Counted from the stretch's first letter, positions 17,126 through 26,536 are shown. The stretch is DNA of 64,000 nt from Sulfurimonas sp. (GCF_041583195.1 NZ_JBFHGL010000001.1:186001-250000), one strand, 5' to 3'. The notes: a model not told the origin generated them from the letters alone. A program made the numbers and translations.

Positions 17126-18274
17126 ATGAAATACATCATATTAATATTATTAACAATCAATCTTTTCTCATTGGAAGATTTAAAACTGGTTGAACTCGCT
17201 TATAAGAGCGGTTTGAAACCTGTAGCACAAGATTTTGAAACCCTCTTAAAAGATTTAAATTCAAGTGTTAACGATCTTAGTAAAGATAAAATTATCTTAG
17301 GTAAAAAACTTTTCTTTGATAAAAACCTCTCGTTAAACAAAGATATAAGCTGTGCATCTTGTCACAACTTTAATCTTGGTGGTGCAGATGCCAAACCAAC
17401 GGCAATAGGGCATAAAAGTCAAGAAAACCCCTTTCATTTAAATACTCCAACTGTTTTAAACACTGCATTTTCAAAAAAGTTTTTTTGGGATGGCAGAAGT
17501 GAAACGCTTGAAAATCAAGCCAAAGGACCACTTCAAGCACCTTTTGAGATGTCTATAACTCCGCCTTTAGCTGAAAAAAGAATATCTGAAAATAAAGCGT
17601 ATATAAATATGTTTAAAAATGCATTTAGCACACAAGATATTACATTTGATAAGATTGCAGAAGCTATATCTTCGTATGAAAAAACTTTGGTCACAAGAGG
17701 CAGATATGATGATTTTTTACTAGGGTACTTTGAGAAGCTTTCGCAGAATGAAAAAGACGGTATGGAACTTTTTATAACAAAAGGTTGTGTAGGTTGTCAT
17801 AACGGTATAGGTTTTGGTGGTCAAGCGATAAGAAAATTTCCTCTCTCTTACCACACCATATGGAGTATGAAAAAACCTAATGAGATCAAAACACTTTTAA
17901 ATAAATATAATAATTCTTTAGAATCGCAAATACAAAATAGTGATATGAAAATTTTAAAAGAGGGCTTTTCTTCTACTAGTTCTTTATCTTGCGATGAGTG
18001 TCATAAAAACAATACCGGTGTAGCTTTTCCGTTTGAGAACATAGGCGGTTTTACGGGTTCAAGAAAACACAAAGGATATTTTAGGGTACCGCTACTTAGA
18101 AATGTCGTAAAAACTGGACCATATTTTCATAACGGCGAGATAAAAGAGCTAAAAGAAGCAGTAAAAATGATGGGCTTACACCAACTTAGAATAGATCTAA
18201 GTGATATTGAAATTGAAAAAATCATATCATTTTTTAAATCGCTTAACGGTGAGATAGTAGATTTTACAAAATAG
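17126..18274 (+). CDS. Cytochrome c peroxidase / MauG-family protein with a third CxxCH
   Basis: 382 residues. Short signal peptide (~1-15). Haem motif 1 CASCH (76-80) in the peroxidatic domain with FNLGGADAKP; haem motif 2 CVGCHNGIGFGG (~220); then an insertion of roughly 60 residues carrying CDECHKNNTG (~288); then the conserved FRVPLLRNVVKTGPYFHNG near the C-terminus. Ordinary dihaem peroxidases lack the third CxxCH at this place. Reduces H2O2 using cytochrome electrons in the periplasm, or acts as a MauG-like oxidase. AAGAAGGAG ribosome site. Operator at 17057-17072 lies 54 bases upstream. Confidence 0.86.
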   Translation: MKYIILILLTINLFSLEDLKLVELAYKSGLKPVAQDFETLLKDLNSSVNDLSKDKIILGKKLFFDKNLSLNKDISCASCHNFNLGGADAKPTAIGHKSQENPFHLNTPTVLNTAFSKKFFWDGRSETLENQAKGPLQAPFEMSITPPLAEKRISENKAYINMFKNAFSTQDITFDKIAEAISSYEKTLVTRGRYDDFLLGYFEKLSQNEKDGMELFITKGCVGCHNGIGFGGQAIRKFPLSYHTIWSMKKPNEIKTLLNKYNNSLESQIQNSDMKILKEGFSSTSSLSCDECHKNNTGVAFPFENIGGFTGSRKHKGYFRVPLLRNVVKTGPYFHNGEIKELKEAVKMMGLHQLRIDLSDIEIEKIISFFKSLNGEIVDFTK

Positions 18275-18277
18275 AGT

Positions 18278-18745
18278 TTATAAACCTGCTATTTCAGCAT
18301 AAACAGCTTGAAGAAGTTTTTTCAAATCAGACGCTGAGAGTTCAACTTCAAGACCTCGTCTTCCTGCACTGACAAAGACACTATCATACTCAAATGCACT
18401 CTCATCTATAACAGTTTTTAGTCTCTTTTTTTGTCCCAGCGGACTAACTCCGCCTAAAATGTATCCCGTTGCGTTTTCAACATCTTTTGGATCAGCCATC
18501 GCAACTTTTTTCACTCCAAGTGCTTTTGCCATGTTTTTCAGACTCAGTTTTGAAGACACCGGAACGATCCCAACCGCCAACATTTTGTCACTTTGAACTA
18601 CCAAAGTTTTAAAAACTCTGCCTGCCTGCACTCCCATTTTCTGTGCAGCCTCTTCACCGTAAGAGCTTACACTGGTGTCGTGTTTATACTCGTGAACAGT
18701 ATGCGGAATTTTTTGCTTTTTCAGTAAACGTATAGCAGGTGTCAT
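18278..18745 (-). CDS. ybaK: YbaK/EbsC-type Cys-tRNA(Pro) deacylase
   Basis: 155 residues, full length for YbaK. Begins TPAIRLLKKQKIPHTVHEYKHD, then SYGEEAAQKMGVQAGRVFKTLVV (catalytic Lys in VFKTL), GYILGGVSPLGQKK and VFVSAGRRGLEVELS. Hydrolyses mischarged Cys-tRNA(Pro) together with ProRS. It starts one base after the flavin reductase gene ends, so the two are probably co-transcribed. Convergent to the peroxidase gene, 3 bases apart, with no terminator seen. Confidence 0.92.
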   Translation of the reverse strand: MTPAIRLLKKQKIPHTVHEYKHDTSVSSYGEEAAQKMGVQAGRVFKTLVVQSDKMLAVGIVPVSSKLSLKNMAKALGVKKVAMADPKDVENATGYILGGVSPLGQKKRLKTVIDESAFEYDSVFVSAGRRGLEVELSASDLKKLLQAVYAEIAGL

Positions 18746-18746
18746 G

Positions 18747-19316
18747 TTATTTAACTCTCGTACTATCTATTAAATACTCCATACCTACTCTTCCTATGTT
18801 TTCCAAATGGATATGATTTTTTTCATCAATGTTTTCATCTGCTATGTAAATATGATTTATTTTTAGTATTATAGGCTCGAACCTACTACCTATATCTACA
18901 CTTTTTACATACTCGCAAAACAAAGCACACTTTGCATCTGCAACCATAGGTGGAAAAATTTCTAAAACCTTTTTTGCTTTGATATTAAATTTTTCACATT
19001 CACTTTCATCTTTTGGTAAAGCTTCTGCTGAGTTTTTAAGTTCTTCCAAAAGCTCTTTATGAGCAAAGTTGATAGTACATACTCCACTTTTCATAATGTT
19101 AGCAAGAGTATCTTTAGGCTCACCGTTTTCTTTGTGCCCAATAGATACGATCACAAGTGGAGGTTCTGAGCTTAAAGGTGCGAAGTAACTAAATGGTGCT
19201 AGATTTACTATGCCTTCATCCTCCGTAGTTATCCAAGCGATCGGACGAGGGAAGATCGTATTGCTCATGATGGAGTATTTTTTTGATTCGTTTAGTGTTG
19301 AGAAATCTGTGATCAT
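18747..19316 (-). CDS. Flavin reductase-like FMN-binding protein (DIM6/NTAB family)
   Basis: 189 residues. The split-barrel flavin reductase fold is visible in YSIMSNTIFPRPIAWITT, VNLAPFSYFAPLSSEPPLVI and GVCTINFAHKE. This is the FMN-binding family that reduces flavins with NAD(P)H, or acts on unknown substrates. It lies directly upstream of ybaK (1 base) and 12 bases after the large NTPase stop, so it may have been the original neighbour of the GNAT gene before the defence-like cassette inserted. Confidence 0.85.
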   Translation of the reverse strand: MITDFSTLNESKKYSIMSNTIFPRPIAWITTEDEGIVNLAPFSYFAPLSSEPPLVIVSIGHKENGEPKDTLANIMKSGVCTINFAHKELLEELKNSAEALPKDESECEKFNIKAKKVLEIFPPMVADAKCALFCEYVKSVDIGSRFEPIILKINHIYIADENIDEKNHIHLENIGRVGMEYLIDSTRVK

Positions 19317-19328
19317 ATTTTTTATCCC

Positions 19329-22300
19329 TTATTTTCTTAAATCAAGTAAAATGATTTCAATTTTATTTTTATAATTACTAGGTATTTTATTTTTTAATTC
19401 TTCTAAAAGTTGTTTTGGTGTTTGTTTTATCTCAGCAAAATAAAAAATAAAATATATTCCATATTGAATATTTGATGATTCATACAGATACTGTTTAATT
19501 AATTGTTCCTCTATTCCTGCAAGTAACTCTTGATTTTTATCTTTTTTACACTCTACTTGAACCTCAAAACGATCATTGTTTTTATACTTTATATTTAGAT
19601 CAACACGTTTATTAGCTTTTTCATATTTTTCACGTGTTAGTACCAATTCATTATTATATTTTTTTAAATCGTTTAGCAAAATATCTCTACACGACTCTTC
19701 ATCTTTTGGTTGTGTTACATTATAAAACTTATCTTTTTCATTATCTCTATTCATCTGTATAGTATTTACTAAATCATTTAATTTGATACAAACATCCTCA
19801 AAAAAGTCTTTTTCAGAAACAATTGACTTTTTTAATAAAAAATCTTTAACATATTCAATTGAATAGTGTCCATATCCTTGAGCATCCATTTTAGATTGTT
19901 TTTTTTCATCTATTGCATTCTTTATTTTGTTAGTCCAAATATCGTTTTCATGCTCTTTAAGTAATTCCTCGCATTCCTCTAACATAAACCTTTTTAAAAC
20001 TTGATTGGTTAAAAAACTTGCACATATATTTTTGCTTGATTGTATACCATTTACACTTTTTATTGACTCTTCTGTATTAAACGCTAGCATCATTTTACTC
20101 ACGGCTGAAACTTTTTTTGGATTTGGATAAAGCTTAAAAATCTCAAAATTGTTATGGGAAAATACACCATGCATAGCAATTGCCATTTTCATTGAAAATT
20201 CTTTGCATTCTTTACCTGTAAAACATTCAAGAACTTCTATTATTACTTTATTTGAATCGTCAGAATATAATTTTAATTGTGTCAAATCTTCTTGCGAAAT
20301 ATTAAAGTTGAATACACTCAAAAACTCATCAATAAATGAGTCTTTAAAACCTCTTTGATTGTAATCATTAGTCATAGCTAAAGTTTTAAGAGACTTAATA
20401 TCTGTTTCATTTTCTATATATTTCATCATTAAGTTTTCAACTTTAGGAATATAGTTCGATACCAAAATACGAATATATTCTTTTTGTGTAGCAAGAGCAA
20501 AAGCATTATCAACTTTTTCATGAAAATCAGCTCTTTTAATATTTCCAACATTACTTGATAATAAAGAAATAATATATAGATACTTTATAAAACTCTCATC
20601 TTTTATTTTTTCAACAATTTCATTATTATCATTATTTAATGCTAATGCGGCATAATACATCGTGTCGATATTTCGTTTATTACTCTTATTTTGAGCCAAG
20701 TGTTTAATAGTTAATATTTCAGGCTCAATCCATTCATTAAATATTGATGTTCTTAAAAGTTCTTTGAGTCGTTCATAGGTCTTTTGAGTGATAAATTTTA
20801 ACTCTTTTTTTTCTCTTTCAAAATAGACAAATTTACTAAACCAATGTAAATCATTAAATGATTTTTGTATCTCTTCATCACTTTTTTTTGCAAAATGTTC
20901 TTCATTATCTTCAAGTTCTTTTTGCTCTTTTTTTCTTTGCTTCTCTATTCGTTTTTCATCCTCAATTTCCCATTCTGCTTTAGGAGGATTTAACCGCATC
21001 TCAAGTTCTCTTTCTAATCCAAATTCTTTTGCTTTAGCTTGCAGTTCAACTAATGGGATTATGTTTTTTTCTTCATCTCTTGGAGCATATGATACGGCAT
21101 CCAGTAAAAGTGTTTTGTTTATTTCCATATCTATATCAAAAGATAAAAAGCTCAATAAGGTTTCATATTGATTATTTGGATTTTTTAAATTAAAAAAATA
21201 CTGAAAATTAAAAAATCTAAAACGTTCTTCTTTAGTATGCGTTAGTTCATCTTTAATATAGAATTTAAAAAGCTCGTTTGCAAGTCTTTGCATTTTTTCG
21301 TCATATTGTCCATCTGTTAATCGCCATGAAAAGCTATCAAAGTCAATTGATTCAAAATCTTTGTAATATTTAGATTTAAAATATTTCAATATTTTATAAA
21401 TTTCTTCTGCATTTAACTCTTCATCAAATTTAAGAACTGTATTTAGAAAATACAAATCCACAAAATGTTTGATAGTATCTTTAATAATTAACTGTTGATT
21501 ATTATCTTTCTTATGTAAACTAAATTGATGTATCTCATCAACTAATTGTCTTTGTTTTTCATATGGTGTATCTTCAAGAAAATAACAGTAACTCATAATT
21601 TCTTTTGATGAATACGTTTTAAGATACTGAACTACACTTTCAGGCGTTATTATTGTGGGATAAAGCTTTCTTAATATAGCTTCTTTTATCCGATCATTTT
21701 CATCGTCTAATTCATTATTTTTAATTTTATCGAGAACTTCAACCAAAAAATCATCTTCATTATTTAGTACTTCGATAAGATTATCTCGGTAATAATCTGC
21801 TATTGAACTATCAAGAATTTTTGCCTTTATGCTCTTTCGTAGATTAATTCCAAATTCTGTTGCACCCTCAAGAACAGAACATATAAAAAATATATAGTGA
21901 CTTTTAAATGTTAATTCATCATTTAATTCTTGAATAAAAAATTCTTCTAATCTTGAATCATAAAAACCTTGTAAATCTAACTTGTGATTAAACTTATAAA
22001 AATATGGACTTGTTTGAGCATATTGTTTAATGTCTTTCATTATCTCTTTTTTCTGTTCAACATCAAACAATGCATTATCTCCATGAATAGCTTGATAATA
22101 AGGATCAACTGCAATAAGTTCATGGTTTTTACTTATAGAACAAAGCCAAGCATATGTTCCTCTTAATTCAGTTGGAATTTTATTACTATCTGTAAATAAG
22201 CTCTTAATCCTTTTGACGTTAAGTCCAACATAACTATTTAAAACATTGTTTGCAAGATAATTCCCTGCTAAAAATTCGGCTATTGTTCTATGACTAAACT

Positions 22301-23144
22301 TATGTTCCGTAAAAAGTTTAGTGTTTAAAATGGTATTGAGTTTATCCAGTGGAAAATCTGTTGTGGCAATACTTTCAAGAATTGTTTCATTAAACAGATC
22401 GATACTAGAAAAAATATAGAAAGTCGCTAGATAACCTCCAAATTTGAATGTTTCTTCCTCACTTAAAGTATTAATCTTATTTCTTTTGTATCGTGGGTTA
22501 TTCTCCCTTGTATATTTAGTATACTCTTTATACAACTCACTTTTGCCAGCAATTTTAAGTTTTGGATTTTTAATATATAAATCTGCCATCATTACAAACA
22601 TTTGTGGATTACTTATTAATCCTTTGTCAGATAAACTCTCTACAAATTCTTCAGGGTTATCAATCTGCATCTTTGTTGCTAATTCAAGCTGTTGTGAATA
22701 GTTTAATGGGAGAATCCGATATATCTCTACTTCTTTATTTATTTCATCTCTTAAAGCGTTTTTATCATCTTCTCCATACCAATCCATTTCTCTACATGAA
22801 ATTATCACTTTTGTATTTTTGAGTGATGATATTTTAGAACCTAACTTTTCAATGACAAATACTTTATCACTAGATGTATTCCTAAACTCATCTAGTCCAT
22901 CTAAAAACAAAATAGGTTTTGTAGTAGTTTTTTCCAAGTCAATAAAATTTTTAACATTATAAATATCTACTGATTCTTGGTTACTTTCCTGATACATTTT
23001 TAGAATAGATGATTTGCCACTACCAGGGGCACCTAATACAACAATAACATTGCAGTTGGATTGCTCTAATATTTCATAAAATTTAAATTGTCTTGATTGT
23101 TCATTACTATCCAGTTTTTCAAGGTGTAAATCTATATAAGTCAT
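19329..23144 (-). CDS. Large NACHT/STAND NTPase with C-terminal PD-(D/E)xK-like domain
   Basis: 1271 residues, soluble. The NTPase is at the very N-terminus: Walker A LGAPGSGKSS (Lys44), Walker B ILFLDGLDEF (82-86) and SCRE (116-119), then HKFSHRTIAEFLAGNYL (~280), typical of the helical/winged part of NACHT proteins. A helical middle of about 850 residues, with a charged coiled coil near 720-760, is the probable sensor or scaffold. The C-terminus has KRVDLNIKY followed by FEVQVECKK and GIEEQLIKQYLYE, an Asp...Glu-x-Lys pattern of PD-(D/E)xK nucleases. It overlaps the upstream cyclase-like gene by 4 bases (ATGA), so translation is coupled. Very A+T-rich compared with neighbours. Likely antiphage; no known named system matched from memory. 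Confidence 0.75.
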   Translation of the reverse strand: MTYIDLHLEKLDSNEQSRQFKFYEILEQSNCNVIVVLGAPGSGKSSILKMYQESNQESVDIYNVKNFIDLEKTTTKPILFLDGLDEFRNTSSDKVFVIEKLGSKISSLKNTKVIISCREMDWYGEDDKNALRDEINKEVEIYRILPLNYSQQLELATKMQIDNPEEFVESLSDKGLISNPQMFVMMADLYIKNPKLKIAGKSELYKEYTKYTRENNPRYKRNKINTLSEEETFKFGGYLATFYIFSSIDLFNETILESIATTDFPLDKLNTILNTKLFTEHKFSHRTIAEFLAGNYLANNVLNSYVGLNVKRIKSLFTDSNKIPTELRGTYAWLCSISKNHELIAVDPYYQAIHGDNALFDVEQKKEIMKDIKQYAQTSPYFYKFNHKLDLQGFYDSRLEEFFIQELNDELTFKSHYIFFICSVLEGATEFGINLRKSIKAKILDSSIADYYRDNLIEVLNNEDDFLVEVLDKIKNNELDDENDRIKEAILRKLYPTIITPESVVQYLKTYSSKEIMSYCYFLEDTPYEKQRQLVDEIHQFSLHKKDNNQQLIIKDTIKHFVDLYFLNTVLKFDEELNAEEIYKILKYFKSKYYKDFESIDFDSFSWRLTDGQYDEKMQRLANELFKFYIKDELTHTKEERFRFFNFQYFFNLKNPNNQYETLLSFLSFDIDMEINKTLLLDAVSYAPRDEEKNIIPLVELQAKAKEFGLERELEMRLNPPKAEWEIEDEKRIEKQRKKEQKELEDNEEHFAKKSDEEIQKSFNDLHWFSKFVYFEREKKELKFITQKTYERLKELLRTSIFNEWIEPEILTIKHLAQNKSNKRNIDTMYYAALALNNDNNEIVEKIKDESFIKYLYIISLLSSNVGNIKRADFHEKVDNAFALATQKEYIRILVSNYIPKVENLMMKYIENETDIKSLKTLAMTNDYNQRGFKDSFIDEFLSVFNFNISQEDLTQLKLYSDDSNKVIIEVLECFTGKECKEFSMKMAIAMHGVFSHNNFEIFKLYPNPKKVSAVSKMMLAFNTEESIKSVNGIQSSKNICASFLTNQVLKRFMLEECEELLKEHENDIWTNKIKNAIDEKKQSKMDAQGYGHYSIEYVKDFLLKKSIVSEKDFFEDVCIKLNDLVNTIQMNRDNEKDKFYNVTQPKDEESCRDILLNDLKKYNNELVLTREKYEKANKRVDLNIKYKNNDRFEVQVECKKDKNQELLAGIEEQLIKQYLYESSNIQYGIYFIFYFAEIKQTPKQLLEELKNKIPSNYKNKIEIILLDLRK

Positions 23145-23848
23145 AATAATACTCCAAGTACATCTTCAAAAGGTCTGTCAGTACTCCCAAATTTATTGAT
23201 ATAATATCTGTATATCCAAAGATATTTTTTTTGAATTTTCGGATTTTCTTTGTAATAATTCAATTTACTATGTAACATATTTTCTAACTCAATATCTTTT
23301 TGAAGATAGTCGATAAAATATAGTGTGTCTCCATTTTCATTTACTGTTTTATTTAGTCCAAATAATTCTTCTTCAACCTCTAATCCACAAATGAAACGTA
23401 TTTGTTCAATTGTCTTATTATCTGTTCCTATAATTGCATGGTGTACCACTTTTTCTTCCATTTTAACTGCACGAGAAAGCCCATTACCCATCATCAAAAA
23501 ATCTTCATCATCTTCTTTAGTATTAAAATGACTACCAACAGCTATACCACCCCGAATAAAATATTCTTCTTTAAGTATAAATTGAAATTGTTTTATTGCG
23601 ATCTCTTCAAATATTTCACGAATATCATTATAGTTTTTTGAACCAATTTTTAAAACTATACCATCAGAAATAACTTTCAAACCATAGCTTTTTTTGCTTA
23701 AGAATGTTGTTTTAAAGCTATTTAATAATTTATTTAGTTTATTATAAGCTCTTTCATCTTCCAATGCTTCAGAAAATCCTAATATATCTAACCAAATAAA
23801 TATTGCTTCATTATTATTGATGGCACTAGGATTAACATCTGGTATCAA
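23141..23848 (-). CDS. Class III nucleotide cyclase-like protein paired with the STAND NTPase
   Basis: 235 residues, no membrane segment. IFIWLDILGFSEAL (Asp21) and LKVISDGIVLKI (Asp62) match the two metal-binding Asp motifs of class III cyclases, and FIRGGIAVGSHF matches the following strand. In the transition-state motif, GNGLSRAVKME replaces the usual Asn and Arg by Ser125 and Lys129 (alignment by eye). The ~75-residue C-terminal tail is helical. Start is TTG after AGGAG with 6-base spacing. Defence systems of the Pycsar type use such cyclases with a separate effector; here the partner is a STAND nuclease-like protein. It may alternatively be a non-catalytic nucleotide sensor. Confidence 0.68.
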   Translation of the reverse strand: MIPDVNPSAINNNEAIFIWLDILGFSEALEDERAYNKLNKLLNSFKTTFLSKKSYGLKVISDGIVLKIGSKNYNDIREIFEEIAIKQFQFILKEEYFIRGGIAVGSHFNTKEDDEDFLMMGNGLSRAVKMEEKVVHHAIIGTDNKTIEQIRFICGLEVEEELFGLNKTVNENGDTLYFIDYLQKDIELENMLHSKLNYYKENPKIQKKYLWIYRYYINKFGSTDRPFEDVLGVLL

Positions 23849-23892
23849 TATACTCTCCTAATAAATACTACATTTTACTAAATATTACAAGT

Positions 23893-23898
23893 ATTATA
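23893..23898 (-). promoter_or_regulatory. -10 element of the cyclase-STAND cassette
   Basis: TATAAT on the minus strand, about 45 bases before the TTG start of the cyclase-like gene, in an A+T-rich spacer after the GNAT gene. It gives the cassette its own promoter independent of the upstream run. Confidence 0.45.
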
Positions 23899-23914
23899 CT
23901 CTATAATAATAGCA

Positions 23915-24361
23915 CTACTTTTTATCTGAAACCATCTCACTAACCAAACCAACTTCCAAAGTCCGTTCTTGATTTTTAAAAATAGCCATAGCGGTGTTCA
24001 TCTTAGCAAACCCTAGTTTTGCGTAAAACGGCTCTTTTCCTAGGTTTGCATATAAAATTATTTTATTGTGTCCTTTGCTGAACTCAACAAGTTTACTTAC
24101 TATCTCTTTGCCGATCCCATGCCCTTGATAACCTGGATCAATTGCCACGTCACATATGTATGAAGCATCTACACCATCAGCCAATGCTCTGCCCACACCT
24201 ATAATTTTTGCACCATCATACACAAAACACTTGTATCTGCTATTTGTAAAAACTGTTTTTAGATCATCTGCTTTTTTATCTCCAAGGGGAGCTATTTTGT
24301 AAAGATGTGAAAGCTCATCCCAGTCAACGTTTTCACATTCATATATCCATTTTAAATTCAT
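23915..24361 (-). CDS. GNAT-family N-acetyltransferase
   Basis: 148 residues. Core GNAT motifs: ASYICDVAIDPGYQGHGIGKEIV (acetyl-CoA pyrophosphate loop Q-G-x-G-x-G/K) and KIILYANLGKEPFYAKLGF. Short single-domain member; substrate unknown. It starts directly after the YihY-like gene stops (ATG abuts), so it belongs to the upstream transcription unit rather than to the cassette after it. Confidence 0.88.
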   Translation of the reverse strand: MNLKWIYECENVDWDELSHLYKIAPLGDKKADDLKTVFTNSRYKCFVYDGAKIIGVGRALADGVDASYICDVAIDPGYQGHGIGKEIVSKLVEFSKGHNKIILYANLGKEPFYAKLGFAKMNTAMAIFKNQERTLEVGLVSEMVSDKK

Positions 24362-25144
24362 CTAAAGATCTCTTTTGTTTATATAGTTACAAAAGTTAAG
24401 ACCTTGTAGGTATATAAACCATGAAATATATACCCATAAAAAGAGAAACATTAAAATAGAAAAAGAGCCGTAAAGTGTATTGTATGAATGGTTTATAAAT
24501 ACATAATATATAAACATGTTTTTGGCTATGCTAAATACTGTAGTCACAGCTAATGAACTTAAAGCCGCAGCTTTAAAACTAACCTTTACATTTGCAGATA
24601 ATTTAAATAATATAAAAAACAAAAGTAAAATAATCACATATGGAATTAAAGGCAAAATATCTATCCCTGATGTTAAAGAATGCGATTCAATTGCACCAGC
24701 TAAATAAACAGATATATAAAATGTTGCACCTAAAGAGAGAGGTGTTATTATAATGATCAGCACATAAATACAAAGAGTCTCTAAAAAACTTCTTTGTTTG
24801 GCTTCAAATATATTATTTACTACATATTCATAGTTTTGAAAAAACAATAATGATGATATGAGAAGAAGAACAAAACTAAATAGACTCATCTCTAAAGAGT
24901 GTTCTAAAAACTTATCCAGATAACTCATAATAAGTTCATGATTCACTGGTAAAAAGTTACTTACTATAAGGTTTTGAATCTCTTTATAGATCTGCAAAAA
25001 AAGATCGGAATATGAGACAATACTCATAAGTATTAAAAGTAAAGGTACTATTGAAAATATTGTATAAAAACTCAAAGAAGCTGCATGTAAAGACAGCTCC
25101 TTATCTAAAACAATGTTGTAGAATTTCTTTACTAAAGCAAACAT
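24362..25144 (-). CDS. YihY/BrkB-family inner membrane protein
   Basis: 260 residues with about six membrane helices. The family signature is visible near the start (LHAASLSFYTIFSIVPLLLI) and in the last helices (FILFKLSANVKVSFKAAALSS, then YGSFSILMFLFLWVYISWF). Once named RNase BN, now regarded as a conserved membrane protein of unsettled function, perhaps transport or lipid flipping. Located 9 bases after glcD. Confidence 0.88.
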   Translation of the reverse strand: MFALVKKFYNIVLDKELSLHAASLSFYTIFSIVPLLLILMSIVSYSDLFLQIYKEIQNLIVSNFLPVNHELIMSYLDKFLEHSLEMSLFSFVLLLISSLLFFQNYEYVVNNIFEAKQRSFLETLCIYVLIIIITPLSLGATFYISVYLAGAIESHSLTSGIDILPLIPYVIILLLFFILFKLSANVKVSFKAAALSSLAVTTVFSIAKNMFIYYVFINHSYNTLYGSFSILMFLFLWVYISWFIYLQGLNFCNYINKRDL

Positions 25145-25153
25145 AACTTAGCT

Positions 25154-26536
25154 TTAGTTAAGCCCCATTTTTGAAGGGTTTAAAATGTTGTTTGGGTCAA
25201 ATGCCATTTTGATAGACTTAAATAGAGCCATCTCCTCGTCTGTAAATGCCATACCCATATATGGAGCTTTTGCAAGCCCTATTCCATGTTCACCACTTAG
25301 CGTACCACCTAGATCAACCGTAGCTTGGAAAACTTCTTCAATAGCCTGATAAGCTATTTTAACCTGTTCAGGATCGCTTCCATCAACCATTACGTTAGTA
25401 TGTACGTTTCCATCACCTGTATGACCAAAACAAGGTATATTGATTTGATACTTATCAGCTATGGCATAAAACTTTTCAAGTAGTTCAGGTAAAACTGCAC
25501 GAGGAACCGTCACATCTTCATTTAGCTTTTTACTTCCATATACACTTAATGCAGGTGAAGCGTTACGACGTGCGAACCAAATATCTGCAGCTTCTTTATC
25601 ATCTTTAGCAATTTTAAACTCAGTACATCCATTTTCAAAGAAAACTTTCTCAATCTGAGCAAGCTGGAAGTTTAGATCATCTTCTAAGTTTCCATCAACG
25701 TCAGTTACAAGAAGTGCACCTGCATCTACAGGTAAACCTTTGTTAAAAGTCTGCTCAACAGCACGTATAGTCAAATTATCTAAAAATTCCATAGCAACCG
25801 GTGTTACACCGCTTGCCATAGTTTTATAAACAGCTTCCATAGCATCGTTAACTGTTGGAAATATTCCCATAGCAGTTTTTGTCATTTTAGGTTTTGGAAT
25901 CAGACGAAGTGTGATCTCAGAAAGAACTGCAAGCGTACCCTCGCTAGCTATCAAGATACCGCTTATATTGTAACCTGCTACATCTTTGATAGTCTTTTTA
26001 CCAGCTTTAATAACATCACCGTTTGGAAGTACTGCACGAGTAGCCATTACATAATCTTTTGTGATCCCATATTTTGCAGCGCGCATTCCGCCTGCATTTT
26101 CACTAACGTTTCCACCGATTGTAGAGTAGTCTTGGCTTGCAGGATCCGGCGGATAAAAAAGACCAACCTCTTCTACTGCACGCTGAAGTTCCATATTTAC
26201 AACACCAGGCTGAACTACTGCAACCATATTCTTAAGATCAATCTCTAAGATCTTATTCATATGTTTCTCCATAGCTAACACGATACCGCCGTTACTAGGA
26301 AGTGCACCGCCAGTAAAACCGCTTCCAGCTCCGCGTGGTACAATCACTATTTTATGCTCGTTACAATATTTTAAAATAGCAGAGATATCTTCTTCACTTC
26401 TTGGAAAAATTACAGCATCAGGTTCAAATCTCTCACGTGTAGCATCATAAGAGTATGCGATTAAATGTGCTTTATCACTGTAAACATTATCATTTCCAAC
26501 TATACTTTCAAAATGTTTTATGTGTTTTGCATCCAT
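25154..26536 (-). CDS. glcD: FAD-linked oxidase, GlcD/D-lactate dehydrogenase family
   Basis: 460 residues. N-terminal FAD-binding PCMH domain with IVPRGAGSGFTGGALP and STIGGNVSENAGGMRAAKYG; C-terminal FAD-oxidase domain with HTGDGNVHTNVMVDG and GTLSGEHGIGLAK, the catalytic His motifs. Oxidises a 2-hydroxy acid such as glycolate or D-lactate, passing electrons to the membrane chain. GlcE/GlcF partners are not adjacent, so single-subunit D-lactate dehydrogenase function is also possible. It starts 3 bases after the PgbA-like gene ends. Confidence 0.88.
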   Translation of the reverse strand: MDAKHIKHFESIVGNDNVYSDKAHLIAYSYDATRERFEPDAVIFPRSEEDISAILKYCNEHKIVIVPRGAGSGFTGGALPSNGGIVLAMEKHMNKILEIDLKNMVAVVQPGVVNMELQRAVEEVGLFYPPDPASQDYSTIGGNVSENAGGMRAAKYGITKDYVMATRAVLPNGDVIKAGKKTIKDVAGYNISGILIASEGTLAVLSEITLRLIPKPKMTKTAMGIFPTVNDAMEAVYKTMASGVTPVAMEFLDNLTIRAVEQTFNKGLPVDAGALLVTDVDGNLEDDLNFQLAQIEKVFFENGCTEFKIAKDDKEAADIWFARRNASPALSVYGSKKLNEDVTVPRAVLPELLEKFYAIADKYQINIPCFGHTGDGNVHTNVMVDGSDPEQVKIAYQAIEEVFQATVDLGGTLSGEHGIGLAKAPYMGMAFTDEEMALFKSIKMAFDPNNILNPSKMGLN

